DNA from: Telopea speciosissima | Lineage: Eukaryota > Streptophyta > Magnoliopsida > Proteales > Proteaceae | Direction of reading: 5' to 3' | NCBI RefSeq assembly: GCF_018873765.1 | Contig: NC_057919.1 | Span: 61,828,484-61,892,483 of the forward strand | DNA length: 64,000 nucleotides | In this document: piece after piece, positions 33,586 through 44,964 of the stretch | How positions within the stretch are numbered: the first letter of the stretch is position 1 | Layout: the number at the start of each line of letters is the position of its first letter | The notes under the pieces: model-generated | Database searches by the model: none | Told to the model about the DNA's origin: nothing | Seen by the model: only the letters and a program-made list of their open reading frames with translations | Position numbers and translations under genes: made by a program

Positions 33586-34270
33586 CCCACCAAGAAACTC
33601 CTCTTGGAATTGAGAGAGTGTTGTATGATTTATGTTTTATTTGGTTAAGATGAATTATTTAGTTTTCTAGTGCTTTAAATACATGCGAACTTATTTTTTA
33701 TAATATGGCTAACCTACACCTGGACATTAGCATTCATTGTACACTAGTAAACTTAGATCAATAACTACAAGTACCATTTTGAGTGTTTTGTTTTTTTTAT
33801 TATTATTTTTTTTCGGGAAAATAGTTCATGCATTGTGTTAAGAATGTAAAAAACTAGACTGTAGAGAAAAAACCAAACAAAAAAACAGCATTTCTGGACC
33901 TCAAAATCACCAACTCGAATTAACTGGAAAAAAATACCTGATTTCAACAAGTGTCGACCAAATCTCGATTTCTGACTGGTCAAAACCGAGATTTAGAACC
34001 TTGTTCCTAACTAATCAAGCGAACCAATTGAGTTGCATGAAATCTAACTAAGTTTGATTAATTAAATGATACGAGACATAGACTAATTTATATCACAAAC
34101 CTGAAAGAGGAACTAATGAAAATGAAAGATGCCATCATACAAGTAATGGGCTGAATTGCACCATGGGCCTATTTAGGACCTAAAGTAAATAAATAGACTT
34201 TGGAAATATCATGAGCTTATGGCTTTCTGTATTAAATAAAAATAAAATTAAAGATACAATTTATATATAT

Positions 34271-34494
34271 GGTGTTTCCTACACCCTCTCACAGGGCAAC
34301 CATGAGATGACACCTCTGCCCCCTGGGGTAGATATCTAGGCGTGTTCTCCCATTGGTCCAGACACTTGTGTAGAGACCATGCAATCAAGTGGAGATCTCT
34401 TGCTCATATATGGAAAAAAATCTCTACTAGGTATCTACCCCAGGGGGCAGAGGCATCATCTCGCGTTGCCCTGTGAGAGGGTGTAGGAAACATC
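34271..34494. repeat. Fold-back MITE with 70-bp arms
   Basis: Left arm GGTGTTTCCTACACCCTCTC and CCTCTGCCCCCTGGGGTAGA, mirrored by TCTACCCCAGGGGGCAGAGG and GAGAGGGTGTAGGAAACATC. A half copy of the right arm recurs at about 34765-34811. Confidence 0.78.
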
Positions 34495-35661
34495 ACATCT
34501 TCTCCCTCGCACTTAAGTGAGCTGCCCCACGGCAAACTTCTAATGAATCATGGACTTTCTTAAACATTTGAAAAAATTCAATTGATTGATACGAGTTTCT
34601 TTTTCTATTACGATGGATCGACAAAAGACTGGCCCAATAGCTACTTCAGCGGCTGCAATAGCTACACTGTGGATGGCAAGGCCAAAGTGAAATAGTGATT
34701 CTGACTATCCCTTTGTTGTGGTTTTTTTACCTCTTCAATCATCTGATTAGATTATCATTGTGTGGGATCTCACTCATCTCACGGTGCCCTATGAGAGGGT
34801 GTAGGAAACACCACCAAGTAGAGATCTTTTTCCATATATATATGAAATCATAAAGTTTAAGGGATCCTAAAATAACCCTTGGAACCATTCACAATAAGTA
34901 GGTATATAAACTGGAATGAGACCTTAAATTATAAAAATGCCTACGTAGGTGATGAGCCTAGGAGTGAAAGACATTAGCGGGAATTTTTCAGTTCTCTTTG
35001 TGGACATCAAGGTGAGTGGAGCTAACAAACTCCACCATTTTCTTATGTATATGAGATATCTGATGGATGATGCATATGATGGTATGTACATAATAATTCC
35101 CCTGATAGACATAGTGACATATCAATAGAATTGTTGATGTGTGAAGGTTACACCATGATAAAAAGAAAAAATTATGAAAGTATTATGAAATGAAAGGAAA
35201 GAAAAGATGGAACCTTTGACCCCGTGACTGTCACCCCTTTCCAGTAGGCGGTTAGGCATTGGATGATGTACACAGAGATAGTCTTCCATTCAAGAGTTGA
35301 CGTTATATTTTCAGAGATTGTCCTCCATTCAGGAATTGACGTTATATTTTTAAAGATGATCCTCTAATCAAGAGTTTATGTTATATTCCAAGTGGGCCAA
35401 TCGGTGTATCCTCACCTTAGTGTTGCGCTTTTGGCAGATCACAAGTTGACCAGACCTATGATTTTTAGGTTATGTTTATTGTCTTGTGATAATTTAATTT
35501 CCCCTAATATATATGAGAAGTACTATGCATTGCTCTATTGCCATTACGATTTACTTCATAGTCAACATAATATGATGCTGATAACTCCACGTTATATTTT
35601 CTCTTTTCATTCTTCGTAATAATTATTCATATATGTTACTTCATGGTGATGGATTCAGATT

Positions 35662-35850
35662 ATTATCCTCTCTAATTCCTAAAGTGTGGCAGTGCGGCAA
35701 TGCTAGGTGGAGATGTCAACACCTGGCAGTTACCGCATCCAACGGTCTGATCTCATTGATATGGACTGTTGGATGCAGCAGCTGCCAAGTATCAACTTCT
35801 CCACTTAGCACTGTCGCACTGCCACGCTTTAAGGATTGGAGAGGATAATT
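35662..35850. repeat. Fold-back MITE, about 189 bp
   Basis: The ends ATTATCCTCTCTAATTCCTA and the inverted complement at 35831-35850 pair. Internal arms TGGCAGTGCGGCAATGCTAG and GCATCCAACGGTC also have complements. The centre is near 35759. Confidence 0.72.
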
Positions 35851-36451
35851 TTCCTGATGGTTTCTTTCATTTTCCTCAGTGGGCTAGTTAGTTCAAAGCC
35901 GGACATGTCGAGTATTGTTGTGCTTTGATCTAGTATGTAATTTTACTAGGGTACATGGTTTGTAATATTTTGGAACCACTTTGTAATTTGTGTAAATAGG
36001 CAAGGATACTCTCTATATAACTCGAACCTAATTGTTCGTAGGTAGTTGTTGCCCGAAAAAAATTGGCTGCAAGCCAGGTTGCAACCATGTTCTTGCTGCC
36101 CCCAATCGGAGTCGCAAACTTGGAATAATCCATTTCCCCTTTGGGTTCATAAATACCCTCTTCGATTTTAGTTTTTTCAAAATACCCTTTTGGATTCCAA
36201 ATCGGCGCCTACAATTGGGGTAGCAGGAACATAGCTGCAACCCAGGGAATTTTTATCACCTGTGGTTCCCCTGCCCGGTACAGTTCCCTAGTGCCTCTAA
36301 TAAAAGGGGGGTGGATCCCACCCGGGCAGTGTGTTCGGTCAGGGGGTGGAATGGTCATTTCAGCTCCCCCTAGGAGAGGAGCTGCACAACCGTACAGGTC
36401 AGCGAACCTCAGGGGATAAAGGTCCGCAACCCAGGTAAATCTTCTCAGATT

Positions 36452-36810
36452 ATTATCTGCTCCATTTCCCTGCCCGGTCCATTTCCCTAAGTTCCTCTAA
36501 TAAGGGGGGCGAAAATGACCACCCTACCCCCTACCCGGGTGGGGTCCACTATCCCCCATCAATCTAGATCCTCTACTACTATGTTGCCCGGCAGGACTGT
36601 GCTGCACAGACACAGTAAGGCAGGAAATGACCGCCTTACCCCTACCCGAGCGCCTTGCCCGAGTGGGGGTAAGGCGATCATTTCCCACCTTGCAGTGTTT
36701 GCGCAGCACGGTCCTGCTGAGCAGCTCGACAGTAGAGGATCTGGATCCCCCCCCCTCCCCCTATTAGAGGGACTTGGGAAATGGAGCGTGCAGGAAATGT
36801 AGCAGATAAT
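36452..36810. mobile_element. TIR MITE interrupted by a second MITE
   Basis: The outer ends ATTATCTGCTCCATTTCCCT and the right-end complement (ATTATCTGCTACATTTCCTG) are inverted repeats of about 58 bp including CCTCTAATAAGGGGG. A different fold-back element (36566-36742) sits between them. Confidence 0.7.
36566..36742. repeat. Fold-back MITE, GGATCCTCTACT family, copy 2 (nested)
   Basis: Ends AGATCCTCTACTACTATGTT and AGCTCGACAGTAGAGGATCT. The GGACTGTGCTGC arm and its complement are present, as is a GTAAGGCGATCATTTCC arm. Confidence 0.72.
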
Positions 36811-37328
36811 TTTCCAAATCTCCTCATTCCCTGATATTTGAGGTAACTTAACCCCAAGAACGGACCACAGTTCTTACAAGTCAGTGCCCTTCTTAGTATA
36901 ATCAGACTATAGTGGATTGATGTTAAGAGAACATAGTGGATAAGGAAGGACCGAAGGACATGGACAACGAATGCAAGTAAATGCCAATGCCAATAAGCTC
37001 TCTGGCCTGTCAATACTCACCCATTCCTGAGAAAATAATTCTATTTTGGGAAGTGAATGGATGGGTTTAGAGAAACTAAGACTGGTATTGTTCTTGTAAT
37101 ATATGCTGGCAATCTTCCTCTCTTCCCCTGTTCCAGACCATAACCATGGCCATTTGCCCATAATAGCCAGGCCAACGCACCAGGTATTGAGTAGACATTC
37201 CACCACATCTTTACTACTATTAACTCTTCCATCCTCACTTCTTTATCCTTATCTTTCGCCTGTGAGGATAACAATTTGAACCCATCCTGTCCCCATTTAC
37301 CTGTCTACCCATCTCTAACAATCGTCAC

Positions 37329-37370
37329 TTTTTCTTCTTCTTCTTCTTCTTCTTCTTCTCTTATTTATAA
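37329..37370 (+). promoter_or_regulatory. (TTC)n tract and TATA-like box upstream of FAF gene
   Basis: A run of about ten TTC units ends at 37359, followed by TTATTTATAA at 37361-37370, some 74 bp before the ATG. Pyrimidine tracts like this are common in plant core promoters and leaders. Confidence 0.4.
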
Positions 37371-37443
37371 TCCTGATACTGAAAAGGAAAACCAAAAAAA
37401 ATAAAAAAGAAGAAATTTTTAGCCAAAGCCAAAGAAACAATTG

Positions 37444-38022
37444 ATGGGTTTCTTTAAGAAGACAATTAACACTTTCTTAGGCCGCTCCCACTCCAAGGAC
37501 TACCCAACAACATCCCACCAACATTGCGGCCATATTCCGCCCAACTCCGGCTGCTTTTGCTTGATCGACGGAGACACCCAGAAGCGACCCAATGTGGTGG
37601 AGTCTAACGCCATTAAGTCCACCTCCAACCCCACTTCCGGCAAGAAAGATTCCAGCACCTGTAGCTTCCTCTTCGACAATGCCAGCAATGGGTTTAGTGG
37701 GTCATTGCCGTCGTGCACAGAGAGCCTTGGCTTTGAGAGCTCTGACCACCCGATGGAAGAGTCATTGGTGGAGGAGCTGTCGAGGTCCAGGTCGACGACG
37801 ACGGCACGATCCAGGTGGAAGACGACCGTGGCCAAGGTCAGGAAGCAAGACAAGAAGTTCCCACCCCCTCTGACATCAATGAACCAGAACGGACAACGCA
37901 ACTTTTATCTAAAGCCAGTGCGCATGAATGGAAGGCTGGAACTCACCGAGGTGAGCATCCGACGTCCCGAGGTCTTCAGGGCCTGCCGAGAGGATGGTCG
38001 GTTGCGATTGACGACGAAATAG
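37444..38022 (+). CDS. FANTASTIC FOUR (FAF) domain protein
   Basis: A single-exon gene of 192 residues starting at ATG 37444 (MGFFKKTINTFLG). The N-terminal half is Ser/Cys-rich without a known fold. The FAF domain (PF11250) is at residues 138-190: KFPPPLTSMNQNG, LKPVRMNGRLELTEVSI, RRPEVFRACREDGRLRL. FAF proteins are plant-specific regulators; in Arabidopsis they limit shoot meristem size by lowering WUSCHEL activity, and FAF-like members are less known. The family usually has an acidic C-terminal tail. Here the TAG at 38020 is followed in the same frame by 30 more codons with a Glu-rich run (EEEEIIGQQEIEEEQGK) before TAA at 38113, so the tail may have been cut off by a recent stop. The domain itself is complete. 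Confidence 0.88.
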   Translation: MGFFKKTINTFLGRSHSKDYPTTSHQHCGHIPPNSGCFCLIDGDTQKRPNVVESNAIKSTSNPTSGKKDSSTCSFLFDNASNGFSGSLPSCTESLGFESSDHPMEESLVEELSRSRSTTTARSRWKTTVAKVRKQDKKFPPPLTSMNQNGQRNFYLKPVRMNGRLELTEVSIRRPEVFRACREDGRLRLTTK

Positions 38023-38115
38023 GAGAACAAGAGTCAGTCATCTCCCGTATCCCTTCATCAAGAAGAAGAAGAAATTATTGGACAGCAAGAAATTGAAGAA
38101 GAACAGGGGAAGTAA

Positions 38116-39695
38116 GAGGGGTTCCTAAGAGGGGTAGGAACCCCTCCTCAAACGAACCTCTCTGACTCCCACTTTCCCCTGTCAGAAAAAGAAGAAAGAT
38201 GGAATGAAATGACTGCAAAATTTGGAGCTCCACAGAAAAAGAAAAAGGAAACTGAGACACTCAAGATTGGAATTCTTAAACTTTTCTCTGTGAGTTTCGA
38301 GGTAAAAAGATCGAGGCTTTCAATGATAAGTTTATGATCGAAAGCCCCTAAAAGCTTTTCCACTTCCAAATTCCAATACAATCTTTTCGGGAGGTAGTGA
38401 ACGAGTTGAGCTCGAGAACAAAGGAAGAGAGTCCAAATACCTTTACAACAAGTTCTATCCAATCATGGGGTCCTCTCATTGAATTCTAAAAAGAAAAGAC
38501 TCTGCATTTCCAAACAATTTATGCTATTGAGATTGTGGTCGACTTTATTCCAATACAGTCTTTATTGGTCAATGTTCGTTGGGTGTTTGACAAAGATTCT
38601 AAGGAGACATAAAACAATAAGGAGGCAGTTGGATCTGTTGAACCAAATCCATTTGATTCACTCCCCTAGTGTCTCCCCCCTCAAATCCCAAAAACAATGA
38701 CACCTGCAACAAGATAGAAAATCACCCTAGCTTTAGGTCATTGCCCTGCATGGACAACCCATTTTGATACCACTTGACCGCGTAGAAAGACCTTTCCCAA
38801 ATTTCCCCCCCCTATTGCCATGGAGTTACACTCACATCACCATCTCATCCTTGGTGAAAACCTGAAGATCAATTAAGGTAAATACGAACATTTGAGATTT
38901 ATTATTAACCTTAGATTATGATAAGAATGGCACAGATTTAGTGATGGGAAATTATTATACACGGACATCTCTTGATGTTTTTCATGCTATATTTGCTTTC
39001 TAAGATAAAGCATTATATATAACTAATGGAATTTCTATTTGACATTTTTCAGAAGCATTCAGCAGTAAGTATGAATCAAGTATGAACCCAACAGACCTGC
39101 AAACCATGTGTATGTGACTAATCCTAAGACTGAACTGCAGAAAGTTGGGCTTTAGTCATGGAGATTTTTTCTCTAGTTGGCCTAAGGCAAGCAAGCTCAA
39201 ACCCAAGCTGCGGTTGGGTGAGCTTGGTTAAGCTTGCCTCCTTCCTCCTTGGTCCTTGCATTAATGGGAATTGAGTTCAATTTTCTTGAATGGCAAATTG
39301 GTGCTACTGAGAATGTAGAGTACATGCTAGTAGCTTGAGGGTCCCAAAACAATGGCTGCATTCCCTTGAAGAGTCTTTAGGATTAACTCTAGAATTTGGA
39401 GACCTTAGGATGAGAAGGTTTTTACATTTGTGACAATAAGACCGATAAATCCTCCTTCCTCTCGCCTTTAAACAGAGGACATAAAACAAGGAGCACTTCA
39501 TATCTATTTTCTTCCTTTAGTTATTTCTTTCCAATCTCATTTCTGATATAAAGAATTATTTACATAAGGTATCTTTCTCTCAGGAGGATGAAGCAATTTA
39601 AATTATCTCTCTAACGTCCCTGCCCTCGAGAAAAGAACACCAAAAATGTGTAAATAAAAATAATAAAGGGAAGAAGAAGCAATGCCATGGCACCT
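38116..39695. other. Intergenic, nothing recognised
   Basis: AT-rich DNA between the FAF gene and the 3' end of the minus-strand EEP gene. No gene, RNA or obvious transposon is seen. Confidence 0.5.
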
Positions 39696-42553
39696 TCAAG
39701 TATTTGTTTTCCTTATTCCCCTTGATGAAGAAGAGTTTGTTATCTTTACAACCTTCTGTTTTGGTTTTCTTCTACGCCGTAAGGCAACATTTTCTTGGGC
39801 TGTGTTGTCTACCCTTACCACATCAACCTTTACTATGTGGTGATCAGATGTCCCTTTTGATGACATGACAGAGTATGACCCAGGAACAAATCTATATTGT
39901 AAGGCTGGTGATGCCAATAAGTAATCCACTCTGGTCCCATACTTGCACGTTCCCTGCACATCTGCATTGTTGGAATTCATATTACTACAACAATAGTATG
40001 GTTTAATCAATTTCACTAGACTTAGTTAACCCAGGACATCATACTTTGGCCTTTGGCAATCATAACCACAGATTCGCATTCGCCTGAAAAGTCCTTGGAA
40101 TCAACAAAATGCTTTCCCTTTAAGAATTTCATCACATCAACCTTTGGTGTCGGCTTTCCTATCTCCTCATAGTACTGCAATATAATCAATTACTAATTGT
40201 TTCAAGTATTAATCTAGGATTCATAAACTGGCAACAGAACCAAAAACTTCATGACCTTTTTACCTTCACAATATCTGACCATCTTTCCACAGAGTAATCT
40301 GTTTCATCGAGGGAATTGAGTCCTCCGGCTAAGATGTGTGGCTCATCATTTGATTGGATAATTGCATTTATCTGCTTCATCCTCCAGTTCTCATCCAAAT
40401 GGTCTAGATGAGTGCAATAGAAGTTGATTTCTCCTGCCTGGGGCACATCAATTGTTGCCTTCAGCACGTTCCTGTAGATGTTAAGCACACACCAAAATGA
40501 ATCATAAAGATTGACCGTTTAGAAGAGAGAATTCTAGAATATGAACTTTCTTGTGTGATAGAATCTGCTCGTCATTTTCTGAACGAAAGATAACCAGAAT
40601 TGTTACATTCCAGAAGCCATATGCTATTACTGTTCACAATTTATCAGCTGGATGTGCTGCTTGCACAGTTATGGATTGTTGGATCATGCTTCATGTAGCC
40701 AATGAAAAAAGAAGAGGGTAAAAAAGAGAGGAGGAAAGCACCATAGACCTCATCAGTCAAGGCCCTACGGTTGAGTAAGGGCAGCTTGGATGCTGATGAT
40801 AGTTGTGGTGCTGTCGCATTTCCATGAGAAGGTGATCGAAGTATGTGATTGTATCAGATCATATAATCATAGAATTACCCAAAACAAGATAAAATTATTT
40901 TATGTTATGCCAAAAAGATGGAGTTACTAAGACGGGGATCAGAAGATTTTGTGACAAAGTGCAGTGCATCCCTAGTTTCTCAAATAAATGGATTTTATAT
41001 ATCCTTCATCATCCACCAGATCCAGGACCTCAATTTTGATAGAATCAAATAACCAGATTGATGTTCTGTTGATCTAGAGGCAAGCCCAAGTGGATGCCGC
41101 CCTCACCAAGGTTGATTAATACTCCAGAGCCCTAATCAGCTAATAGAGCCATGTGTCATTAACCATGGCCAGACATTCATCTAAGATGACAGAAAAATCA
41201 CCAAGATACAACTTGAGATTGAATCTTTCTCATCTTCCTCTCATCTTGATTGGCTTGTTAAAGCAAATACAAACAAACCAAAAAGGGTCTCATAAAAAAA
41301 TAAAAAAAAATAAAAAACAAACCAAAAAGGGAATGGATGGAAGAAAGCTGAGAAGAAACAGAGCCTTAACTTGGTGATTGACTAGTTCTTCAACTCTTTT
41401 TCTTCCTTTTTGTTCCTCCTCAATTCTTTCCTAGTGGACTACAGTTGGTAAAGGGTAGCTTATGAAGGGGACAATATAGACAGTCAATTGGAGCAAACAG
41501 GGGAGCTATTGTGATTATTGAGTCATGCGAAAGAATCAGCAATTTCCCACAGATTTTAACTTTTAAGGTCTAAGGGTTCATAAAACAAAGGAAAGCAACG
41601 AATACAGAGGACATGAGTGAAGGAAGAGGACTACTGGAGAAGGAAAAGGATGTGCACCTGAAGTCTGTGTCATCGAAAATTTTCTGAGTTTGCCATTTCT
41701 TAATTGGCCATTTGGACAGGATTGCGTTCCCATACTCAGGAGCCCAGCTCTCTGCGAATACATATTCCATGCCCAAGGCAGTAGCCAAGTCTGAAAGAGG
41801 TTTCATGCCTTTCTCTTCCTCTGCTTTGACGCCTTGCAGAGCTAATATATCTGAATCCACTTCCCTCAGGACTTCCAGAATGGATCTACGGCTTCTCAGT
41901 GTCTCACCGTCCTTATCAGTTACGGTCAGATTGGTGGGGAAACTCAAACTGGACTTCAGAGGAGCTTTGCCTCTTGGGATTTTGCTTGCAATCTTGCTCA
42001 ACGAAGATGGTCCCTCTCCATTCTCTTCGGAAAAGCTCGATTGTCTACTGCGCACTAATGAAATCTCATTTTCAGGGAGATTGATGGAAACCCTCAATTT
42101 TGATTTAGCGAATTTTTGTTGCTTGGAAGCATGGTCAGGACTGTTAGGGATGTTGGGATGCAGAGGAGATTGCTTCAGTATGCTCTTGGGACGATCATTT
42201 ACGGATTTGGCTCGGATATCTACTTCCATGGCTCGCCGTATTTTGAGATAATCTTGCTCTTTATAATCGAAGAAAACAGATTTCTCAGAATGGGGAACGG
42301 CAGTAGCCATGGAGAACATGGCCGCATTGAAAGTTGCAAGTCGAATTTGCCTTTTGGGTTTAGAAGTGGAAATGCCCAGTTGACCATTTTGATGGATAGC
42401 TGACTTGTTCATGGTGGGTTCTTCTTTGGGATGAGGTTTCGGGTTGGACTTCCCAAACCTCCTGATGACGACTTTGGTCTTTGGACTCCTCCGTATTGGC
42501 CAGTAGAGTCTCGAGCAGAGGCGCCGGAGTTTATGGCTTAAGGTGCTTAGCAT
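39696..42553 (-). CDS. Endonuclease/exonuclease/phosphatase (DNase I-like fold) protein, 4 exons
   Basis: The coding exons are 42553-41658, 40471-40264, 40174-40045 and 39961-39696. They total 1500 bases (499 residues plus TGA) with consistent phases and GT-AG borders (donors GTGCAC, GTAAAA, GTATGA). A basic N-terminus (MLSTLSHKLRRLCSRLYWPI) is followed by a long Ser-rich region. The EEP fold (PF03372) shows LATFNAAMFS, YGNAILSKWPI, FYCTHLDHLDENWR, ILAGGLNSLDETDY, YGTRVDYLLAS and SDHHIVKVDV with the final catalytic His. The usual GDFN block reads AGGLNSL, as in the plant DNase I-like group. Likely a metal-dependent phosphoesterase acting on nucleic acid or phospholipid head groups; the substrate is not predictable. 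The tail is basic (RRRRKPKQK). Intron 1 is about 1.2 kb. Confidence 0.87.
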
Positions 42554-43896
42554 TTCAGAGAGTAGGGAATTGCAGGAAATCGCTTGAGTCCCTCTTAATT
42601 GCTTAAGAAGAAGAAGAAGAAGAAAAGATGTGATGATGTATGTTTCTACAGTCAGAAATGGATTAAAAGTGAAAGTAAGCTTAGTTTAGTTTGATCGATC
42701 ATGGCTGGAAAGAAGAGGAGAGGAAACAAAGTCTTCTGATAAATAAGGCTGGTAGACATTTGGGAGACAAAAAGGATTGAAAAGGGGTGGTGGGTTTTTC
42801 TGAGAAGTTGCAGTAGAGATGGAAAAAGATTGAGAGGGAGAGAGAGAGAGAACCCAACTGCCCAGAAGGAATAAGAATTGAAAACCCAAAAAACCTACCC
42901 TCTTCAATCCCAATCCATGCAATGCGGACACTTGTTTGGAACGCCACGTCACCCAAAACCCGGGGTACCAAACTCTGGATTTGCGGCAGTGGAGCTCATT
43001 CTCACCCTTGAAGCCTGCAAGTTTGCTTGATTTGGGGCCTCTCTCCCTCTCTTCCCTGCAGCATAAGTTTGCTTAATTAATATAAATCCTTTTCTTGTCT
43101 TTATAAAGATTTACATAAGTAAAGCTGTAACTTTTCCAGATGGGGTCTCATAGGAGAAGTTTGATCTCTTAAGTTCCCATATTTAAGAATTAAGAAAGAT
43201 ATACTTGGTATCATTTTGGATTTGATTGAATTATTAAAAAGTGAGTCTAATTCTCCCTGGATTTTGAACCTTGAACCAGAACCATGGCTGCTGTTTTGTC
43301 AATAAAGAAAGTAAATATCTAAAGGTTAAAGAATATAGTTTCTGGGTTTGATTTGTTTATGTTTCTGTTAAATGTAGAACTGAGTTGGACTTACTTTACA
43401 AAAGAAGATGACAAAAACAAGGTTGGTTTTGGGTTGTTAAGAACTCAACAAAATGCCAGCGTTTCTCACCTGTTATATATATATATATATCTATACCTTT
43501 TGGATCTTTCCCATTGTTGGGTTTCTTTTCTATCACATTTGGTCTTTCCCATTGTTGGGTTTCTTTTCTATCTCCACCAAATGTGGTTATAGAAATTAAA
43601 GAGATGGGTTATGATCATATAACTCTGAAATATTAAAAAAAAATATGACTGAAACAGAGAAAACAGAGAGGTTATGCATTATTGAAACTTTAAAAGAAAA
43701 CTGAAAGCTTTTAAAAGATCACAAGGCTCTGAGAAGAGGTCAGTGGATCCAGTTGGGGCTTAAGGAATCTCCATTATTTGGTCGACAACATACCTTAGCT
43801 GTTATCTTGTTGACATGGGTTTTTGTAGAGTTGTTCAAATTTTACAGTTTAATCAGTTAGGCTCCATCATCAGTCTGTAAAGTATCTTTTTTTAAG

Positions 43897-43927
<31 letters not shown>

Positions 43928-44960
43928 GGCTTCTTAATAGATTAGTTTGTCTTCTTGTCTTTTCTAACACTCTGACCTGAACCAATACGGAATTCAAGAT
44001 TAAATGGGTCAGTTTCAGCAGGTCCATACTGCATTTAAAAAGAAAGAGGCGAAGTAATGGCTCATTTATAAGATTCTTCTTTGCATTGGATTTATTAACA
44101 TAAGCAATTTTGGTAACCATTATTTCCTTACAACTCTTTCACATTTGTTAGTTATCAGCAAGTAGAAAAGAGATGACATCCGCCCAATGAATGGGTAGTT
44201 GAGTTCATTTGGTTTGTGTGGATGGCATTAAGCACAGCATTTATATTGATGAGTAGACTGTTGGGATGTGGGACCACTGTTCTTAGTATCGGTATTATAT
44301 AAGTCTACATGTATCGATATTGTTAGAACCCGATATCGATATGGATCAGTCGATACGGTCAAAAAATTGATTTTTTTTTATCAAAAAATATTTTTTTTTT
44401 ATCTTGAATTGGATCGATTCATCCTATACATATCGATATCAATTGAGACCGATATGGGTACCGATTCCCGATAAATAAAACCATGGTTGGAACTACAGAT
44501 ATATTTATCAGATTGATTTGCATATGTAGTATAAGGAAGGTCCAATTCTTCTAATGAATTTGAAGATATCATATGTTATTTTTTTGTTAAAAGTGTACTA
44601 ATCATATTAATTATTAGTTATGGGATTGATTCACGCGGTCCACCCTCTAACCTCCCCATCACAACACATCTTAAATCATATCAAAATAAATTAATTAATT
44701 TTTTAATTCTCATTATCCATAAAAGAAATTTCCATACCTCAAGAAAGTTATTTACTTTAAACACCCCCTCCCAAAATGCAGGTCAAGTAATTAAAAAAAC
44801 TAAATAGGTGGTGGTCTCCCATGATGCTAGAGTGGGGAAATCGCATCAATGAGTTGGGAGACGGATTCGATCAGTAGAATGCTTATATTTTCTGAAGAGA
44901 ATCAATGTGCATTCCATGATTTATTATGTGAGAGGATATAAAAAAGAATCACTCACTCCA
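42554..44960. other. Intergenic: promoter side of EEP gene and simple repeats
   Basis: (AAG)n lies at 42606-42624 just upstream of the EEP start codon. (TA)n is at 43466-43490, followed by a tandem duplication of TTTCCCATTGTTGGGTTTCT (43508-43571). (CT)n is at 43898-43927. TATCGATA-rich degenerate repeat at 44270-44480 resembles that at 32680-33170. No gene seen. Confidence 0.55.
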
Positions 44961-44964
44961 ATGG

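Larger units (their letters stand above)
30901..37360. other. Intergenic, MITE-rich
   Basis: No intact gene. It contains GATCCGCATCC-rich decayed elements at 31324-31690, a half Mutator-like MITE (31741-31978), an Au-like SINE (32266-32398), fold-backs at 32491, 34271, 35662 and 36452, and a possible coding tail at 33170-33585. Degenerate TATCGATA-rich sequence lies at 32680-33170. Confidence 0.6.

Noticed and set aside
41712-42251. 179-residue plus-strand frame
   Set aside because: Antisense shadow of exon 1 of the EEP-fold gene.
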